DNA of 64,000 bases from Psychrobacter sanguinis (GCF_020736705.1 NZ_CP085990.1:2914001-2978000), one strand, 5' to 3'; positions 1 through 8,052 are shown, numbered from the stretch's first letter. The notes: generated by a model from the letters alone, not told the origin. Program-made: numbers and translations.

Positions 1-809
1 TTAGGATTAAAACGCTCTAAATCAACGCCGCGTCCGACCTCATATAACCGCCTGAATCCTAAACAATCTAAATCATTAAATGTTTTTTTACTGGGAACGC
101 AGGTGGCTTTCGAGGCATTATGAAACCATTTAAAATAAGCCATCAATGGTCTGGCTAAGACACCAAGCCCAAAGTGACGGCTAAAGTCATGAAACTGGGT
201 GTGATAACCACTAGTTACAGTAATGTTCAAATGCTTAGCAGCTAACAAAGCCGCCAAACCTAATGGACCTTCTGTAGCAATATGGACCACATCAGGCTGT
301 AAATGCTGCAATTGTTTTTTAATTTTGAAATAAGCGGGCGAACCAAACTGTAAATCTGAATATTTAGGTATCGAGATACCTTTTACCTGTAAGTCGTTTT
401 TGATGATTGGCTTAACTAGAGGACATGCAGGTGTCGTATTTGTGTCACTAATCATTTGGCTGTTTTGAGCCTGATTGTCTCGAGAGTCAGAAGTACTTAA
501 AGCCAACTCTTGTCTTGGCTTAGGCCTTAACAAACTAATTTGATGTCCCTTTAAAGCCAATTGAGTCATTAATTGACCTAAACTCATGGCCACGCCATTA
601 ACTTCTGGCGACCAAGTTTCGGTGACCAATAAAATATGTAATGGCTTAGAATAGACAGAGATATTGGCTGGAGCATGTGAGCCAACCTGTACCGAGGTAT
701 GAGTTTGTAAGTCCATTAAAGGATCATGAACTTTTGCTCTCATGTTAATGAGTGGCTTCATTTGGCTGATTTCTATGCCGTCGCTACTACTGATGCTTTG
801 CTTTAGCAT
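1..809 (-). CDS. Glycosyltransferase family 4, 3' end cut by window edge
   Basis: About 269 codons are visible, running off the window at the C-terminal side. After a polar N-terminal stretch of about 55 residues comes the GT-B/GT4 N-terminal signature LLVTETWSPEVNGV (residues 60-73). Further on are HIATEGPLGLAA and VTSGYHTQFHDF, and the sequence breaks off at GRGVDLERFNP, the usual link to the C-terminal Rossmann domain. This pattern is typical of GDP-mannose- or UDP-sugar-dependent alpha-glycosyltransferases of the MgtA/SqdX type. The donor and acceptor cannot be told from the sequence. The ATG at 809 is preceded by a good ribosome site (AGAGGG). The gene is divergent from the tus operon. 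The UDP-sulfoquinovose branch of the family is possible but unproven. Confidence 0.85.
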   Translation of the reverse strand, partial: MLKQSISSSDGIEISQMKPLINMRAKVHDPLMDLQTHTSVQVGSHAPANISVYSKPLHILLVTETWSPEVNGVAMSLGQLMTQLALKGHQISLLRPKPRQELALSTSDSRDNQAQNSQMISDTNTTPACPLVKPIIKNDLQVKGISIPKYSDLQFGSPAYFKIKKQLQHLQPDVVHIATEGPLGLAALLAAKHLNITVTSGYHTQFHDFSRHFGLGVLARPLMAYFKWFHNASKATCVPSKKTFNDLDCLGFRRLYEVGRGVDLERFNP

Positions 810-1096
810 AATGCCCTCTACTTTTTTGTACTGAGTTAAATTACTTTTTGACTTAAACTTAACTTTAAAGAAAAGATTTGACACTTTTATTGCGTTTAAA
901 TCACAGTTTGATGACATTAACTTAAAAACACATAAGTTAATCCAATCTTAAAAATAGAAGTTATAAGTCGATGCTATAAGTAAAAGTACCTACTGTCAGC
1001 ATACCTCTTGTAAAATACGCTATAGCCCTAATCATGTATAATTAAATAGAGTTGATATCTTACCCTTCCTATAAATTCATTCAGATTGATGTGCTT
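810..1096. promoter_or_regulatory. Divergent promoter region, glycosyltransferase / tusD
   Basis: This 287-bp gap separates two divergent genes and must hold promoters for both. A perfect TATAAT lies at 1037-1042 on the plus strand, upstream of tusD. No convincing -35 box sits at standard spacing; TTGTAA at 1008-1013 is about 23 bp away. The -10 assignment is therefore tentative. Confidence 0.4.
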
Positions 1097-1504
1097 ATGA
1101 CGACTGCAAATACGCTATTATTGATTAACGTGGACCCTAGCCAGAGCATAGCTTGGCATGCCTATCGCTATGCGAAGGCTTTTTTAGAGAGTGTTGCAAA
1201 TAGTGATGATAAACCGCAGCTTAGTATCTTTTTTTATGGGGAAGCGGCGAATACAGGTAATGCTCTACGTTGGCAAACCGCAGACAGACAAAGCTTGACT
1301 CAATTATGGACACAGCTTAGCGAAGATTATCAGCTTAAACTGCCCATTTGTGTGAGTACCGCTTTGACTCGTGGCGTGACTGATGAAGAAAATGCGCGTC
1401 GTCATAAATTAGAAGGAGCCAACCTAGCAGCGGGCTTTGAATTAGTAGGTTTAGGCGAATTAGCACAGCAGTTTTCTGTGGCAGAAAAGGTAGTCACATT
1501 TTAG
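1097..1504 (+). CDS. tusD: Sulfurtransferase complex subunit TusD (DsrE family)
   Basis: A 135-residue DsrE-fold protein. TusD, with TusB and TusC, forms the cytoplasmic complex that takes persulfide sulfur from TusA and passes it to TusE and then MnmA for 2-thiolation of tRNA wobble uridine. The N-terminus has the expected TLLLINVDPSQS strand and loop. The conserved cysteine lies in LPICVSTALTRGV, where the persulfide-carrying Cys of TusD/DsrE is found, and the C-terminal AAGFELVGLGELAQ helix is typical. I chose ATG 1097 because family homology begins there; an in-frame TTG at 1052 would add 15 unlike residues. First gene of the tusDCBE cluster. MnmA, the final acceptor, is encoded at 18345-19565. 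Confidence 0.9.
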   Translation: MTTANTLLLINVDPSQSIAWHAYRYAKAFLESVANSDDKPQLSIFFYGEAANTGNALRWQTADRQSLTQLWTQLSEDYQLKLPICVSTALTRGVTDEENARRHKLEGANLAAGFELVGLGELAQQFSVAEKVVTF

Positions 1505-1593
1505 CTCTTCTGTTGTACGTCTATCCAAACGTCACTAACGGACAAACAAGCAAATAGAATAAAAAACGACTCAATAAAGAAAAAGGAAGATTT

Positions 1594-1917
1594 GTGTCAA
1601 TACTTATCCGATTAACCACAGCCACCGAACTGGCAACTTACGAAGGCTGCGCTCTGGCTTTAACTTTGGCAAGCTTTGGTCATGATGTACAGCTTATGCT
1701 GAGTAGTTCAGTATTTGGTATTCTAATGCAGCCAGAGAGCCGCCTACATGGCATGATTAAATCTTTGGATTTATATGATATTCCACCGGCATGGCTACCA
1801 GATGATGTATTTAGCAGTTGGATATTTGGTATGGTGCCTTCAGAGGTATCAAAGCAAATTGATTTTATTCCGGAAGACTTTGATTCTAATAAGTTTCAGC
1901 AAGTCTTTTCGTTTTAA
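1594..1917 (+). CDS. tusC: Sulfurtransferase complex subunit TusC (DsrF family)
   Basis: A 107-residue DsrE/F-like protein in the position expected for TusC between tusD and tusB. It starts with GTG at 1594, preceded by an AAGGAAG ribosome site. The segment TYEGCALALTLASFGHDVQL resembles the TusC/DsrF core, and the end YDIPPAWLPDDVF matches the family's C-terminal half. TusC is a structural part of the TusBCD hexamer and is not thought to carry the transferred sulfur. It is slightly shorter than usual (about 119 residues). Neighbouring tusD, tusB and tusE support the call. Confidence 0.85.
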   Translation: MSILIRLTTATELATYEGCALALTLASFGHDVQLMLSSSVFGILMQPESRLHGMIKSLDLYDIPPAWLPDDVFSSWIFGMVPSEVSKQIDFIPEDFDSNKFQQVFSF

Positions 1918-1920
1918 CAC

Positions 1921-2070
1921 CTAGTACTTCGAAAGTTATTATTTTAAAACTTAGTGCCTTAGAAGTTTTTAACTGAAAAACTCATGCCTTAGAAATTATT
2001 ACATTGAGACTTTTGCCTTTAAAATCTATTGTGTTAAGACTCACTGCATTTACAACCTATTACTATTACT
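1921..2070. repeat. Degenerate 30-bp tandem repeat between tusC and tusB
   Basis: Five consecutive 30-bp units (1921, 1951, 1981, 2011, 2041) share a pattern close to CTYAGTGCCTTARAAATTAT followed by an AT-rich stretch ending in RAC or AAA. The units are diverged but the phase is kept. No gene is seen. The array fills almost the whole tusC-tusB gap. Confidence 0.7.
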
Positions 2071-2101
2071 ATTACCTTTAAAGCCCATTAAGAGCCACCT
2101 T

Positions 2102-2449
2102 ATGTCTACTTTATTTCAAATACATGCCCCTATGAATACCCTAAAAGCCATGGTTAGAGAAATGGCGCCTCTTTGGCACTCGGGCGATAGCATACTATTA
2201 ATGGCAGAGACTACTGGTTATATTACTTGGCTAAAAGCATATATTGACGAGTTAAATTACGACGAGGAGTTGGGCGCGCGTATTGATAATATTGCCTCAA
2301 TATACGTATTAGAAGATGACGTCAATCAGTTGAATGAAAGTGCGAGAGAGAATACAGATTTTTCTAAAGTTAATCTTATTAACGATAAACAGTGGGTGGA
2401 ATTGACCCAGAAGGTTGATAGAGTGATTACCCTTAACTCACTTAGCTAA
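2102..2449 (+). CDS. tusB: Sulfurtransferase complex subunit TusB (DsrH family)
   Basis: A 115-residue protein of the DsrH/TusB type, the third subunit of the TusBCD sulfur relay complex. The early motif DSILLMAETTGY corresponds to the family's D-x-[IL]-LL-x-[DE]-x-GV region. The centre, IASIYVLEDDVNQLN, matches the L-x-D-D-x-x-x-RG region loosely. The usual cysteine near residue 20 is absent; TusB cysteines are not essential for relay in known members. It is longer than the typical 95 residues. Position between tusC and tusE is the main support. Confidence 0.8.
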   Translation: MSTLFQIHAPMNTLKAMVREMAPLWHSGDSILLMAETTGYITWLKAYIDELNYDEELGARIDNIASIYVLEDDVNQLNESARENTDFSKVNLINDKQWVELTQKVDRVITLNSLS

Positions 2450-2566
2450 GCGTTTTGACACTATGTGTGCGATGAATATACCAATAATATTGACCCAGTT
2501 TATTATCAGTATTGAATAATTCCTAATAGCTAATTTCTATAGCTGCCCATAAGTAATGAGCGAACC

Positions 2567-2998
2567 ATGACTAAATCTTCTGACCTTAATAGCCTTTCTA
2601 CTACGACCTCAAAGTCACCACGATCCTCAACAGCAACCTCATCTTCGGCCATTGACTCCAATAGTTTAACCGTAGATGAGGGCTCGGTTTTAGAGCTTGA
2701 TGAAGAAGGTCATCTGGTAGATCATACTCAATGGACTCCAGCAGTCGCCCAACAGCTTGCTGACACTTTATCGGTAACGTTGACTGACCGTCATTATCAG
2801 ATTTTGCAACAAGTCAGGGCGTTTCATGATGAGTTTAATCACCCCCCTTCTACCCGCCCCTTAATTAAGTATTTGATGAAAACTCTACCAGATATGGATA
2901 TCAGCAATCAGCAGCTACAACAGATTTTTAATACCGGATTGGTTGCCCGCCATGTCAATCGCATAGCGGGACTACCTAAACCACCAAACTGTCTATAA
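2567..2998 (+). CDS. tusE: Sulfurtransferase TusE (DsrC family)
   Basis: A 143-residue DsrC/TusE protein that receives sulfur from TusD and hands it to the MnmA-tRNA complex. The C-terminal half is well conserved: HYQILQQVRAFHDEF, STRPLIKYL, then the flexible arm ending PKPPNCL with the catalytic penultimate cysteine (Cys142). The second cysteine of dissimilatory DsrC is missing, which fits a TusE rather than a sulfite-reductase partner. The first 35 residues are Ser/Thr-rich and absent from E. coli TusE (109 residues), probably a disordered tail. Last gene of the tus cluster, convergent with trmL. Confidence 0.9.
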   Translation: MTKSSDLNSLSTTTSKSPRSSTATSSSAIDSNSLTVDEGSVLELDEEGHLVDHTQWTPAVAQQLADTLSVTLTDRHYQILQQVRAFHDEFNHPPSTRPLIKYLMKTLPDMDISNQQLQQIFNTGLVARHVNRIAGLPKPPNCL

Positions 2999-3055
2999 GC
3001 TCTTTTTTAAGAAATTTACTTTTTTTAGAAAAGCTGAATTGCTGACGTTTATTTA

Positions 3056-3601
3056 CTATTTTGGGTCGTAAGGGGTTAATTCGGTATAGCCTGTACTGCG
3101 ACCTTCATCACCGAAGAATCCTTGCTGACGCCACACTTCATATAAGCAAATACTGATACTATTGGCCAAATTTAAGCTACGTGAATCCGGTAGCATGGGC
3201 AATCTTAGCCAGTTATCCGCACCAATATCTTCACGAATATCGTCTGCCAATCCCGCTGTTTCTGAGCCAAATACCAAAGCAATATTTTCTTGCTGTGAAT
3301 CTTCATTACTAGAACTAAAGTCGTATTCATAAAAAGGATGACTTAATTTAGTGGTTAAGGCCACCATACGCTCACAGCCTGCTGCTTTTAATGCCTCTTT
3401 GGCTACTTGCCAATTTTTGTGCACCTTCATATTGGCATATTCATGATAATCCAGACCAGCACGGCGTAACTTCTTATCTTCTAAGTCAAAACCTAAAGGT
3501 TCAACCAAATGCAGCTGTGCCCCCGTATTTGCGCACAAGCGAATGGCACTGCCAGTATTATTAGGAATTCGTGGATGCACCAATACAATATGAATGGTCA
3601 T
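3056..3601 (-). CDS. trmL: tRNA (cytidine(34)-2'-O)-methyltransferase TrmL
   Basis: A 181-residue SPOUT methyltransferase that uses S-adenosylmethionine to methylate the 2'-hydroxyl of position 34 in tRNA-Leu isoacceptors. The family motifs are clear: the start IHIVLVHPRIPNNTGSAIRL (motif 1, with the catalytic Arg), LVFGSETAGL (motif 2) and LNLANSISICLYE (motif 3, trefoil knot). E. coli TrmL has 157 residues; the surplus is a Ser/Glu/Gln-rich loop near residue 100 and a short C-terminal tail. It is convergent with tusE, another wobble-position gene. The ATG at 3601 has AGGG upstream. Confidence 0.95.
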   Translation of the reverse strand: MTIHIVLVHPRIPNNTGSAIRLCANTGAQLHLVEPLGFDLEDKKLRRAGLDYHEYANMKVHKNWQVAKEALKAAGCERMVALTTKLSHPFYEYDFSSSNEDSQQENIALVFGSETAGLADDIREDIGADNWLRLPMLPDSRSLNLANSISICLYEVWRQQGFFGDEGRSTGYTELTPYDPK

Positions 3602-3978
3602 AGGATTCTGCCCTTATCAATCTATTTAAAATAATTTCTTTGAGATAATTGTAAAAATTAATTTCAAATTTACAATTCTATGACAGTTTTAGTCAAATTA
3701 CACACATTAATATGTTGTCGATTCCCTTCAAATTAATATACTATGTAATTAAGGATAACGCTTATGTTGCTGTAATGACGTAGTTAACCTTAAGTATTAC
3801 AAAGATTTTTTAAAGCTGACATTTTTCAAACCTAATGTTGGCTTAAAAGCTTTTAAAAAATTAATTGATTTTTGTTTAATACTTAATGTTTAGTACTGAA
3901 CACATTGCTGCATGACTTTATTCTTATCACTTTATGATAAATTTTTAGCATTTCTTTCGATCTTATTAAGGACTCAGT
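3602..3978. promoter_or_regulatory. Intergenic region with a 9-bp inverted repeat upstream of trmL
   Basis: A 377-bp AT-rich gap between divergent trmL and the entericidin gene. The only notable structure is a perfect inverted repeat, AATTGTAAA (3647-3655) and TTTACAATT (3669-3677), spaced 13 bp, about 45 bp upstream of trmL. It could be a regulator site. No gene or strong promoter is visible otherwise. Confidence 0.4.
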
Positions 3979-4119
3979 ATGAAAAAGTTAGCTTTCGCAT
4001 CTTTAACTGCATTAATCGTATTATCTGGTTGCAACACTTTCAAAGGCTTTGGTCAAGACGTTTCTAAAGCTGGCGACGGCGTAACTAAAACTGCTGACAA
4101 AGTAGAACAAAAGATCTAA
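3979..4119 (+). CDS. Entericidin-like small lipoprotein
   Basis: A 46-residue lipoprotein precursor. The signal peptide MKKLAFASLTALIVLSGC ends in the lipobox LSGC, with lipidated Cys18. The mature peptide, NTFKGFGQDVSKAGDGVTK and so on, has the short amphipathic pattern of the entericidin A/B family (G-x-D-[IV]-x-x-x-G). Family members are abundant envelope lipoproteins linked to stress responses. An antidote/toxin role has been proposed for E. coli EcnA/EcnB, but only one gene is present here. It stands alone with its own terminator. ATG 3979 has AAGGA upstream. Confidence 0.85.
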   Translation: MKKLAFASLTALIVLSGCNTFKGFGQDVSKAGDGVTKTADKVEQKI

Positions 4120-4219
4120 TTTTTTAACTTAGATTTTATATCAGAGCGAATATATATTTTAAGGATGGTAGGTAAGTAATATACCCCTTTTAAATTTATA
4201 TGAGTGATGGTCTAAAAAT

Positions 4220-4253
4220 AAAAGCTCACTTTTTAGTGGGCTTTTATTTTTTT
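4220..4253 (+). terminator. Rho-independent terminator of the entericidin gene
   Basis: An 11-bp stem (4220-4230 with 4235-4245, one G-T pair), a TTTT loop and a long T run. It lies about 100 bp after the stop codon. Confidence 0.85.
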
Positions 4254-4400
4254 GAGCATTTGTTTTTTAGGCTTTATCTTTTATATAGCAATTCTTAAAG
4301 TAATGGTTTTTTCTCTGTTGGAACGTATATATTTACTTAGTTATGCCGCATAAATATTATATCGACGGTGACAAATGTTAATTTGGAATATTCTCATAAC

Positions 4401-4428
4401 TTGGCATTCGAATAAAAGTTGTTATAAT
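4401..4428 (+). promoter_or_regulatory. Probable sigma-70 promoter of ppa
   Basis: TTGGCA (4401-4406) and TATAAT (4423-4428) are separated by 16 bp, close to consensus. Transcription would start near 4435, giving a leader of about 57 nt before ppa. Confidence 0.75.
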
Positions 4429-4491
4429 CAGCATGAAATTTAAAACTATTACAAATCAATGCTCTTTATTGAGCTTATAACGGAGAATAGA

Positions 4492-5022
4492 ATGGCAGAT
4501 TTTAACGTAATTTTAGATGCAGGCGATGTTGACGGCGGCGAAATCAACGTTGTGGTTGAGATTCCTACAGGCAGTAACCATAAAATCGAATGGAACCGTG
4601 AACTGGGTGTGTTTGAATTAGATCGTGTAGAGCCTGCTATTTTTGCTAAGCCATGTAACTATGGTTTTATTCCACAAACTCTTGATGAAGATGGCGATGA
4701 GCTTGATGCCTTAATCATCACTGAACAGCCACTAACTACTGGTATCTTCTTAAAAGCAAAAGTTATCGGTGTTATGAAATTTGTTGATGATGGTGAAGTT
4801 GATGATAAAGTAGTTGTGGTGCCTGCAGATGACCGTAATAACGGCAATGCTTACAACAGCTTAGAAGACCTTCCAAAACGTCTAATTGAGCAATTAGAGT
4901 TCCATTTCAGCCATTATAAAGACCTGAAAAAAGCAGGTACCACCGTGGTTCAATCTTGGGGTGATGCTGCTGAAGCCAAAGAAGTTATCAAAGAAGCTAT
5001 TCAGCGCTGGAAAGACAAATAA
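4492..5022 (+). CDS. ppa: Inorganic pyrophosphatase, family I
   Basis: A 176-residue cytoplasmic enzyme that hydrolyses pyrophosphate to two phosphates, pulling biosynthetic reactions forward; E. coli Ppa has 175 residues. Motifs seen are VVEIPTGSNHKIEW, FAKPCNYGFIPQT and the metal-binding signature DGDELDALIITEQP. The C-terminal ELEFHFSHYKDLKK-type helix is also present. The start is ATG 4492 with GGAG about 8 nt upstream; an in-frame upstream codon at 4459 would add 11 residues not found in the family. It has its own promoter and terminator and is monocistronic. Confidence 0.96.
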   Translation: MADFNVILDAGDVDGGEINVVVEIPTGSNHKIEWNRELGVFELDRVEPAIFAKPCNYGFIPQTLDEDGDELDALIITEQPLTTGIFLKAKVIGVMKFVDDGEVDDKVVVVPADDRNNGNAYNSLEDLPKRLIEQLEFHFSHYKDLKKAGTTVVQSWGDAAEAKEVIKEAIQRWKDK

Positions 5023-5060
5023 TCAAGACCTGGTCTTAATTTAGACCTATTGATTGCAAA

Positions 5061-5095
5061 AAAGCACTTTGATTCGTAGTCAAAGTGCTTTTTTT
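5061..5095 (+). terminator. Rho-independent terminator of ppa
   Basis: A perfect 12-bp stem (5061-5072 / 5080-5091) with a 7-nt loop, followed by a run of seven T residues. Confidence 0.9.
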
Positions 5096-5129
5096 ATATT
5101 ATTTTGAGTGACCAATCTATAATCCGTTT

Positions 5130-6320
5130 CTCTGCACACGACAAAAAAACAAAAAAGTCTGTTAAAGCAAAGGCATAATAGTAATTTTTAAGACGAATCA
5201 GACCATGCCAAACTTTAACAGACTTAGTGAAACTTTAACCCAAAACCTGAGCATGAACAAGGCAAGAATCAATTGTTTGAGCCTAATGATAATAGCCCTG
5301 ATTACTGCTCAAAGCAGTAGTCTTAAAAAAAATAGCAAGACACCTTCCTAAGGGTGGTAAAACCGACAGCCACTATCGCAGACTACAGCGATTTTTTGCC
5401 GAAGCGAGGATAGACTACGATCAACTGGCTTTGATGATATATCGACTATTTGGACTAGGCAAAGTCACCTTAACCATTGACCGCACCAACTGGAAATGGG
5501 GTAAAAGTAACCTCAACATCTTTATGCTAGGAGTGGTATATAAAGGGATAGCCATCCCCTTATACTGGCAAATGCTAGATAAGCGAGGTAATACAAACCA
5601 TCTTGAACGCTGTGAACTTATTGAGCGGTTTATCAAACAATTTGGCAAAGATAACCTTGAGATGATAGTAGCAGACAGAGAGTTTGTTGGCGAAAAATGG
5701 TTTAACTGGCTCACCAATAATCACATACCCTTTGCCATACGGATTAAGAAGAACAGTAAAGTTAGGAATCATCATGGCAAGCTGGTACAGATTAAAGAGT
5801 TATTGCGCCATGTTAGCCATCAAGAAACATATCGACATGGGCGAATACTGACTGTCGATGGTTGTTTGGTTCGAGTATTTGCCAAGCGTGATAAAGACTA
5901 TGGTTTAGTGATTGTCGCAACCAATCAACTAGAAACAGTGGATGCGATGACAAGCTATGCTAAGCGTTGGGAAATTGAGACTTTATTTGCTTGTCTAAAG
6001 GGGCGTGGCTTTAATCTTGAAGATACCCACTTAACCCATCTTGATCGGGTCAGTAAATTAGTCGCAGTGAACGCCTTAGCATTTTGTTGGGCTTATCATG
6101 TCGGTATTTATAAAGACAAAGATAAGCCGTTAAAACGCAAGTTAAAGTCAAACGCTCGACCTCAAGCCAGTTTGTTTGCGCTTGGCCTGGATTTATTGAT
6201 TGAAGGTCTTCGTTTGGTATTTTTTAACAATGATAAGACTGTATTTCGACAATTAGTTAGCTTTTTAACCCCTAAACCTATGAAAATCGGATGGGGATGA
6301 TTTTTTTGTCGTGTGCAGAG
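5130..6320 (+). mobile_element. IS4-family insertion sequence, ISAba1-like, with 9-bp target duplication
   Basis: A complete 1191-bp element. The ends are perfect 20-bp inverted repeats, CTCTGCACACGACAAAAAAA at 5130-5149 and its complement at 6301-6320. The 9-bp direct repeat AATCCGTTT flanks it at 5121-5129 and 6321-6329, so both ends and the target duplication are intact. The terminal sequence resembles that of ISAba1 of Acinetobacter, an IS4-family element that also makes 9-bp duplications; this comparison is from memory. It sits between ppa and a small membrane-protein gene and breaks no recognisable gene. Confidence 0.92.
5205..6300 (+). CDS. IS4-family transposase in two reading frames
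   Basis: DDE transposase of the IS4 family. The first frame runs from ATG 5205 to TAA 5349-5351 (48 residues). The main frame is open from 5302 and ends at 6300. They join at a run of eight A (5325-5332): omitting one A, or adding two, gives a 364-residue protein. The catalytic residues are visible: Asp in LTIDRTNW, Asp in IVADREFVG, and the YREK signature Y-AK-R-WEI-E-TLFACL-K. After the A run the second frame continues the family sequence (HLPKGGKTDSHYRRLQRFF) with no start codon before TTG 5431. So the enzyme needs slippage, or it is a one-base frameshift mutant. Confidence 0.85.
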
Positions 6321-6461
6321 AATCCGTTTATAATTGGCTGATAGAATTGGCCCTATACAATTGGTCTTAGTAATGGGTTTGCATGAAAAGTAGCTGATAT
6401 CCTATGTCGCTACCCTATTCCAATGACATCCTATCCTTCAATGTTTGAATAAGAGTTCTCT

Positions 6462-6869
6462 ATGTCTAATAACACGCCTACTAAACTGCCAAAGCACATT
6501 GCTCAAATGGTCGAAAAAAACAATCTGGTATTGGCCATCAAAACACTGTCTGAAGAACAAAATATTAGCATGGGTGAAGCCAAAGACCTTATTGATAGCT
6601 ATGAGGAAAACTTAAAACAACAGCAGACCAAAAAAGTTGAGGCAATCCACCAGAAACAACAAAAGAAAAATGCTGCAAAAGGAACTACCTCTACCCTGCC
6701 GGTTAAGGAAAATCCAAAGTTACAAGCGTTAAATAATGGTTTAGATGAGCGCTTAGAGACTATGGGATATAAAAAACCTGCGGTACCTTATTGGGTTAAG
6801 CGTGTTTTTATTATCCTTTTAATCATGGCTGTGCTTAGCTTTCTGTTTTGGCAATTAATGCCTTCATAA
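6462..6869 (+). CDS. Small membrane-anchored protein with an L7/L12-C-terminal-like N-terminus
   Basis: A 135-residue protein of unknown function. Residues about 13-45 contain VEKNNLVLAIKTLSEEQNI and GEAKDLIDSY, which resemble the helix pair of the ribosomal protein L7/L12 C-terminal domain, where the EAK-x-LV motif is typical. Next comes a Gln/Lys-rich, probably coiled or disordered stretch (48-75). One transmembrane helix lies near the C-terminus (about 113-131, VFIILLIMAVLSFLFW). The topology is probably cytoplasmic domain with a C-terminal anchor. No operon partner is evident. The likeness to L7/L12 is my pattern reading only. Confidence 0.65.
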   Translation: MSNNTPTKLPKHIAQMVEKNNLVLAIKTLSEEQNISMGEAKDLIDSYEENLKQQQTKKVEAIHQKQQKKNAAKGTTSTLPVKENPKLQALNNGLDERLETMGYKKPAVPYWVKRVFIILLIMAVLSFLFWQLMPS

Positions 6870-6930
6870 ACACCTTGATAAACGTCTAACCTTTTATAAA
6901 ATATTATTGTATTGGGTACAGGGCACCAGA

Positions 6931-8052
6931 TTATGAGGACTGATTTTTGAACTGCTCATAACCTGTCAGACGCTTCTGTTCATTCTCATTGAACATCTTC
7001 TGTTCTAACGCCTTTATTTGTTGTTGCTTGACCTCTTGACTGATATTAGAGCCATTAATTTTTTGCTTTTGCTGTTGATAACGCTCAAAACGGTGGTCAA
7101 AGTCTTGGTTTTGCTGATCTAAGGCGGCCAAGCGTTCTGCCGCCTCTACTCCCACAAGTTCAGTGCGCATTTCAAACAACTGACTCTCATCAGCGCCTGT
7201 TTTTTTCATTTGCTCAGTACGTATCATCAGCTGGTCTATATTGGCCTGTTGCTCAGCTTGCTTTTTAGTCAAAGACTCAGGCAAACGCTTTAGATAAGCC
7301 TGCTTCGCTTTTTGTTTTTCGGATGCTGACAACGACTTATCTTGGGCTATTTCTATCATTTGCTTATTATAGGCATGCAATTGGTCTTCAGTGCCAAAAA
7401 AAGCAGCCTGAACTTCTGAATTAAACAGCTGACTTCGTATCTGCTTTACCTGCTTTTGTTGTCGCTCAAGTGCTGCTAAATCCATCTTGCCTTGAGCCGT
7501 TTCTTGCAAACTTTTAACATCATTGATAGGTTTAGTCGGTGAGCCTTGAATCGCTGAGACCTGCTTGAGATAAGCTTGGTACTGATGGTAAAGCTTTAAT
7601 GCTTCACTTGCTGCAGGCTGCGGCGTGGTATTTAAAATATAAGCCTCTACCCGTGCATCGATAGTCTTCGTATCTTCCTCACCTAACGCAGAAAGAAAGT
7701 AATCAAATAAACGTCTTAAACCTCGAGTGGGCACCAACTGCTCTTCATCAGTAATGATGATTTCACCATCCACCTGCGTACCTTGTAAAGATTTAGGTAA
7801 CTGCTCAGTACCTGTAATAAACTTATCAGGCGTATAGGCTAAGTCCTCAATTGTGGTATCTGAGCCGTCCTCTAAAGCAGAACCGCTTGACTGGGTAGAT
7901 CGGATTGTAGCCTCATTAGCAGTCGGCTCAGTGTCGTCTTTTTTTGCTCCTAATTTTACAATTAGACCTAATATAAGTAACACCGCCAGCATAGTCAGCC
8001 CTGCCAGCAACAGCCATAACCCTTTGCGAGTAGGCTTATTTGTCATAGTCAT
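6931..8052 (-). CDS. Lipase-specific foldase (lipase chaperone)
   Basis: A 373-residue membrane-anchored steric chaperone that folds the secreted class I lipase in the periplasm. It has an N-terminal transmembrane anchor (about 11-32), a variable linker, then the Lif signature RRLFDYFLSALGE (from about residue 113), matching the family's RxxFDY(F/C)L(S/T)A. The rest is a long helical, Gln/Lys-rich domain that clasps the lipase. Starts at 8217 or nearby are rejected because they lie in another frame over the lipase C-terminus; ATG 8052 (or 8046) begins just before the anchor. It directly follows the lipase gene (95 bp). That gene is broken, so this chaperone probably has no client. Confidence 0.88.
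   Translation of the reverse strand: MTMTNKPTRKGLWLLLAGLTMLAVLLILGLIVKLGAKKDDTEPTANEATIRSTQSSGSALEDGSDTTIEDLAYTPDKFITGTEQLPKSLQGTQVDGEIIITDEEQLVPTRGLRRLFDYFLSALGEEDTKTIDARVEAYILNTTPQPAASEALKLYHQYQAYLKQVSAIQGSPTKPINDVKSLQETAQGKMDLAALERQQKQVKQIRSQLFNSEVQAAFFGTEDQLHAYNKQMIEIAQDKSLSASEKQKAKQAYLKRLPESLTKKQAEQQANIDQLMIRTEQMKKTGADESQLFEMRTELVGVEAAERLAALDQQNQDFDHRFERYQQQKQKINGSNISQEVKQQQIKALEQKMFNENEQKRLTGYEQFKNQSS

Noticed and set aside
4120..4491. Second entericidin gene (toxin/antidote pair)
   Set aside because: No second short lipoprotein with a lipobox is present; the region holds only a terminator and the ppa promoter.
5325..5332. -1 ribosomal frameshift in the IS4 transposase
   Set aside because: The downstream frame is +1 relative to the first, so a -1 shift would not reach it.
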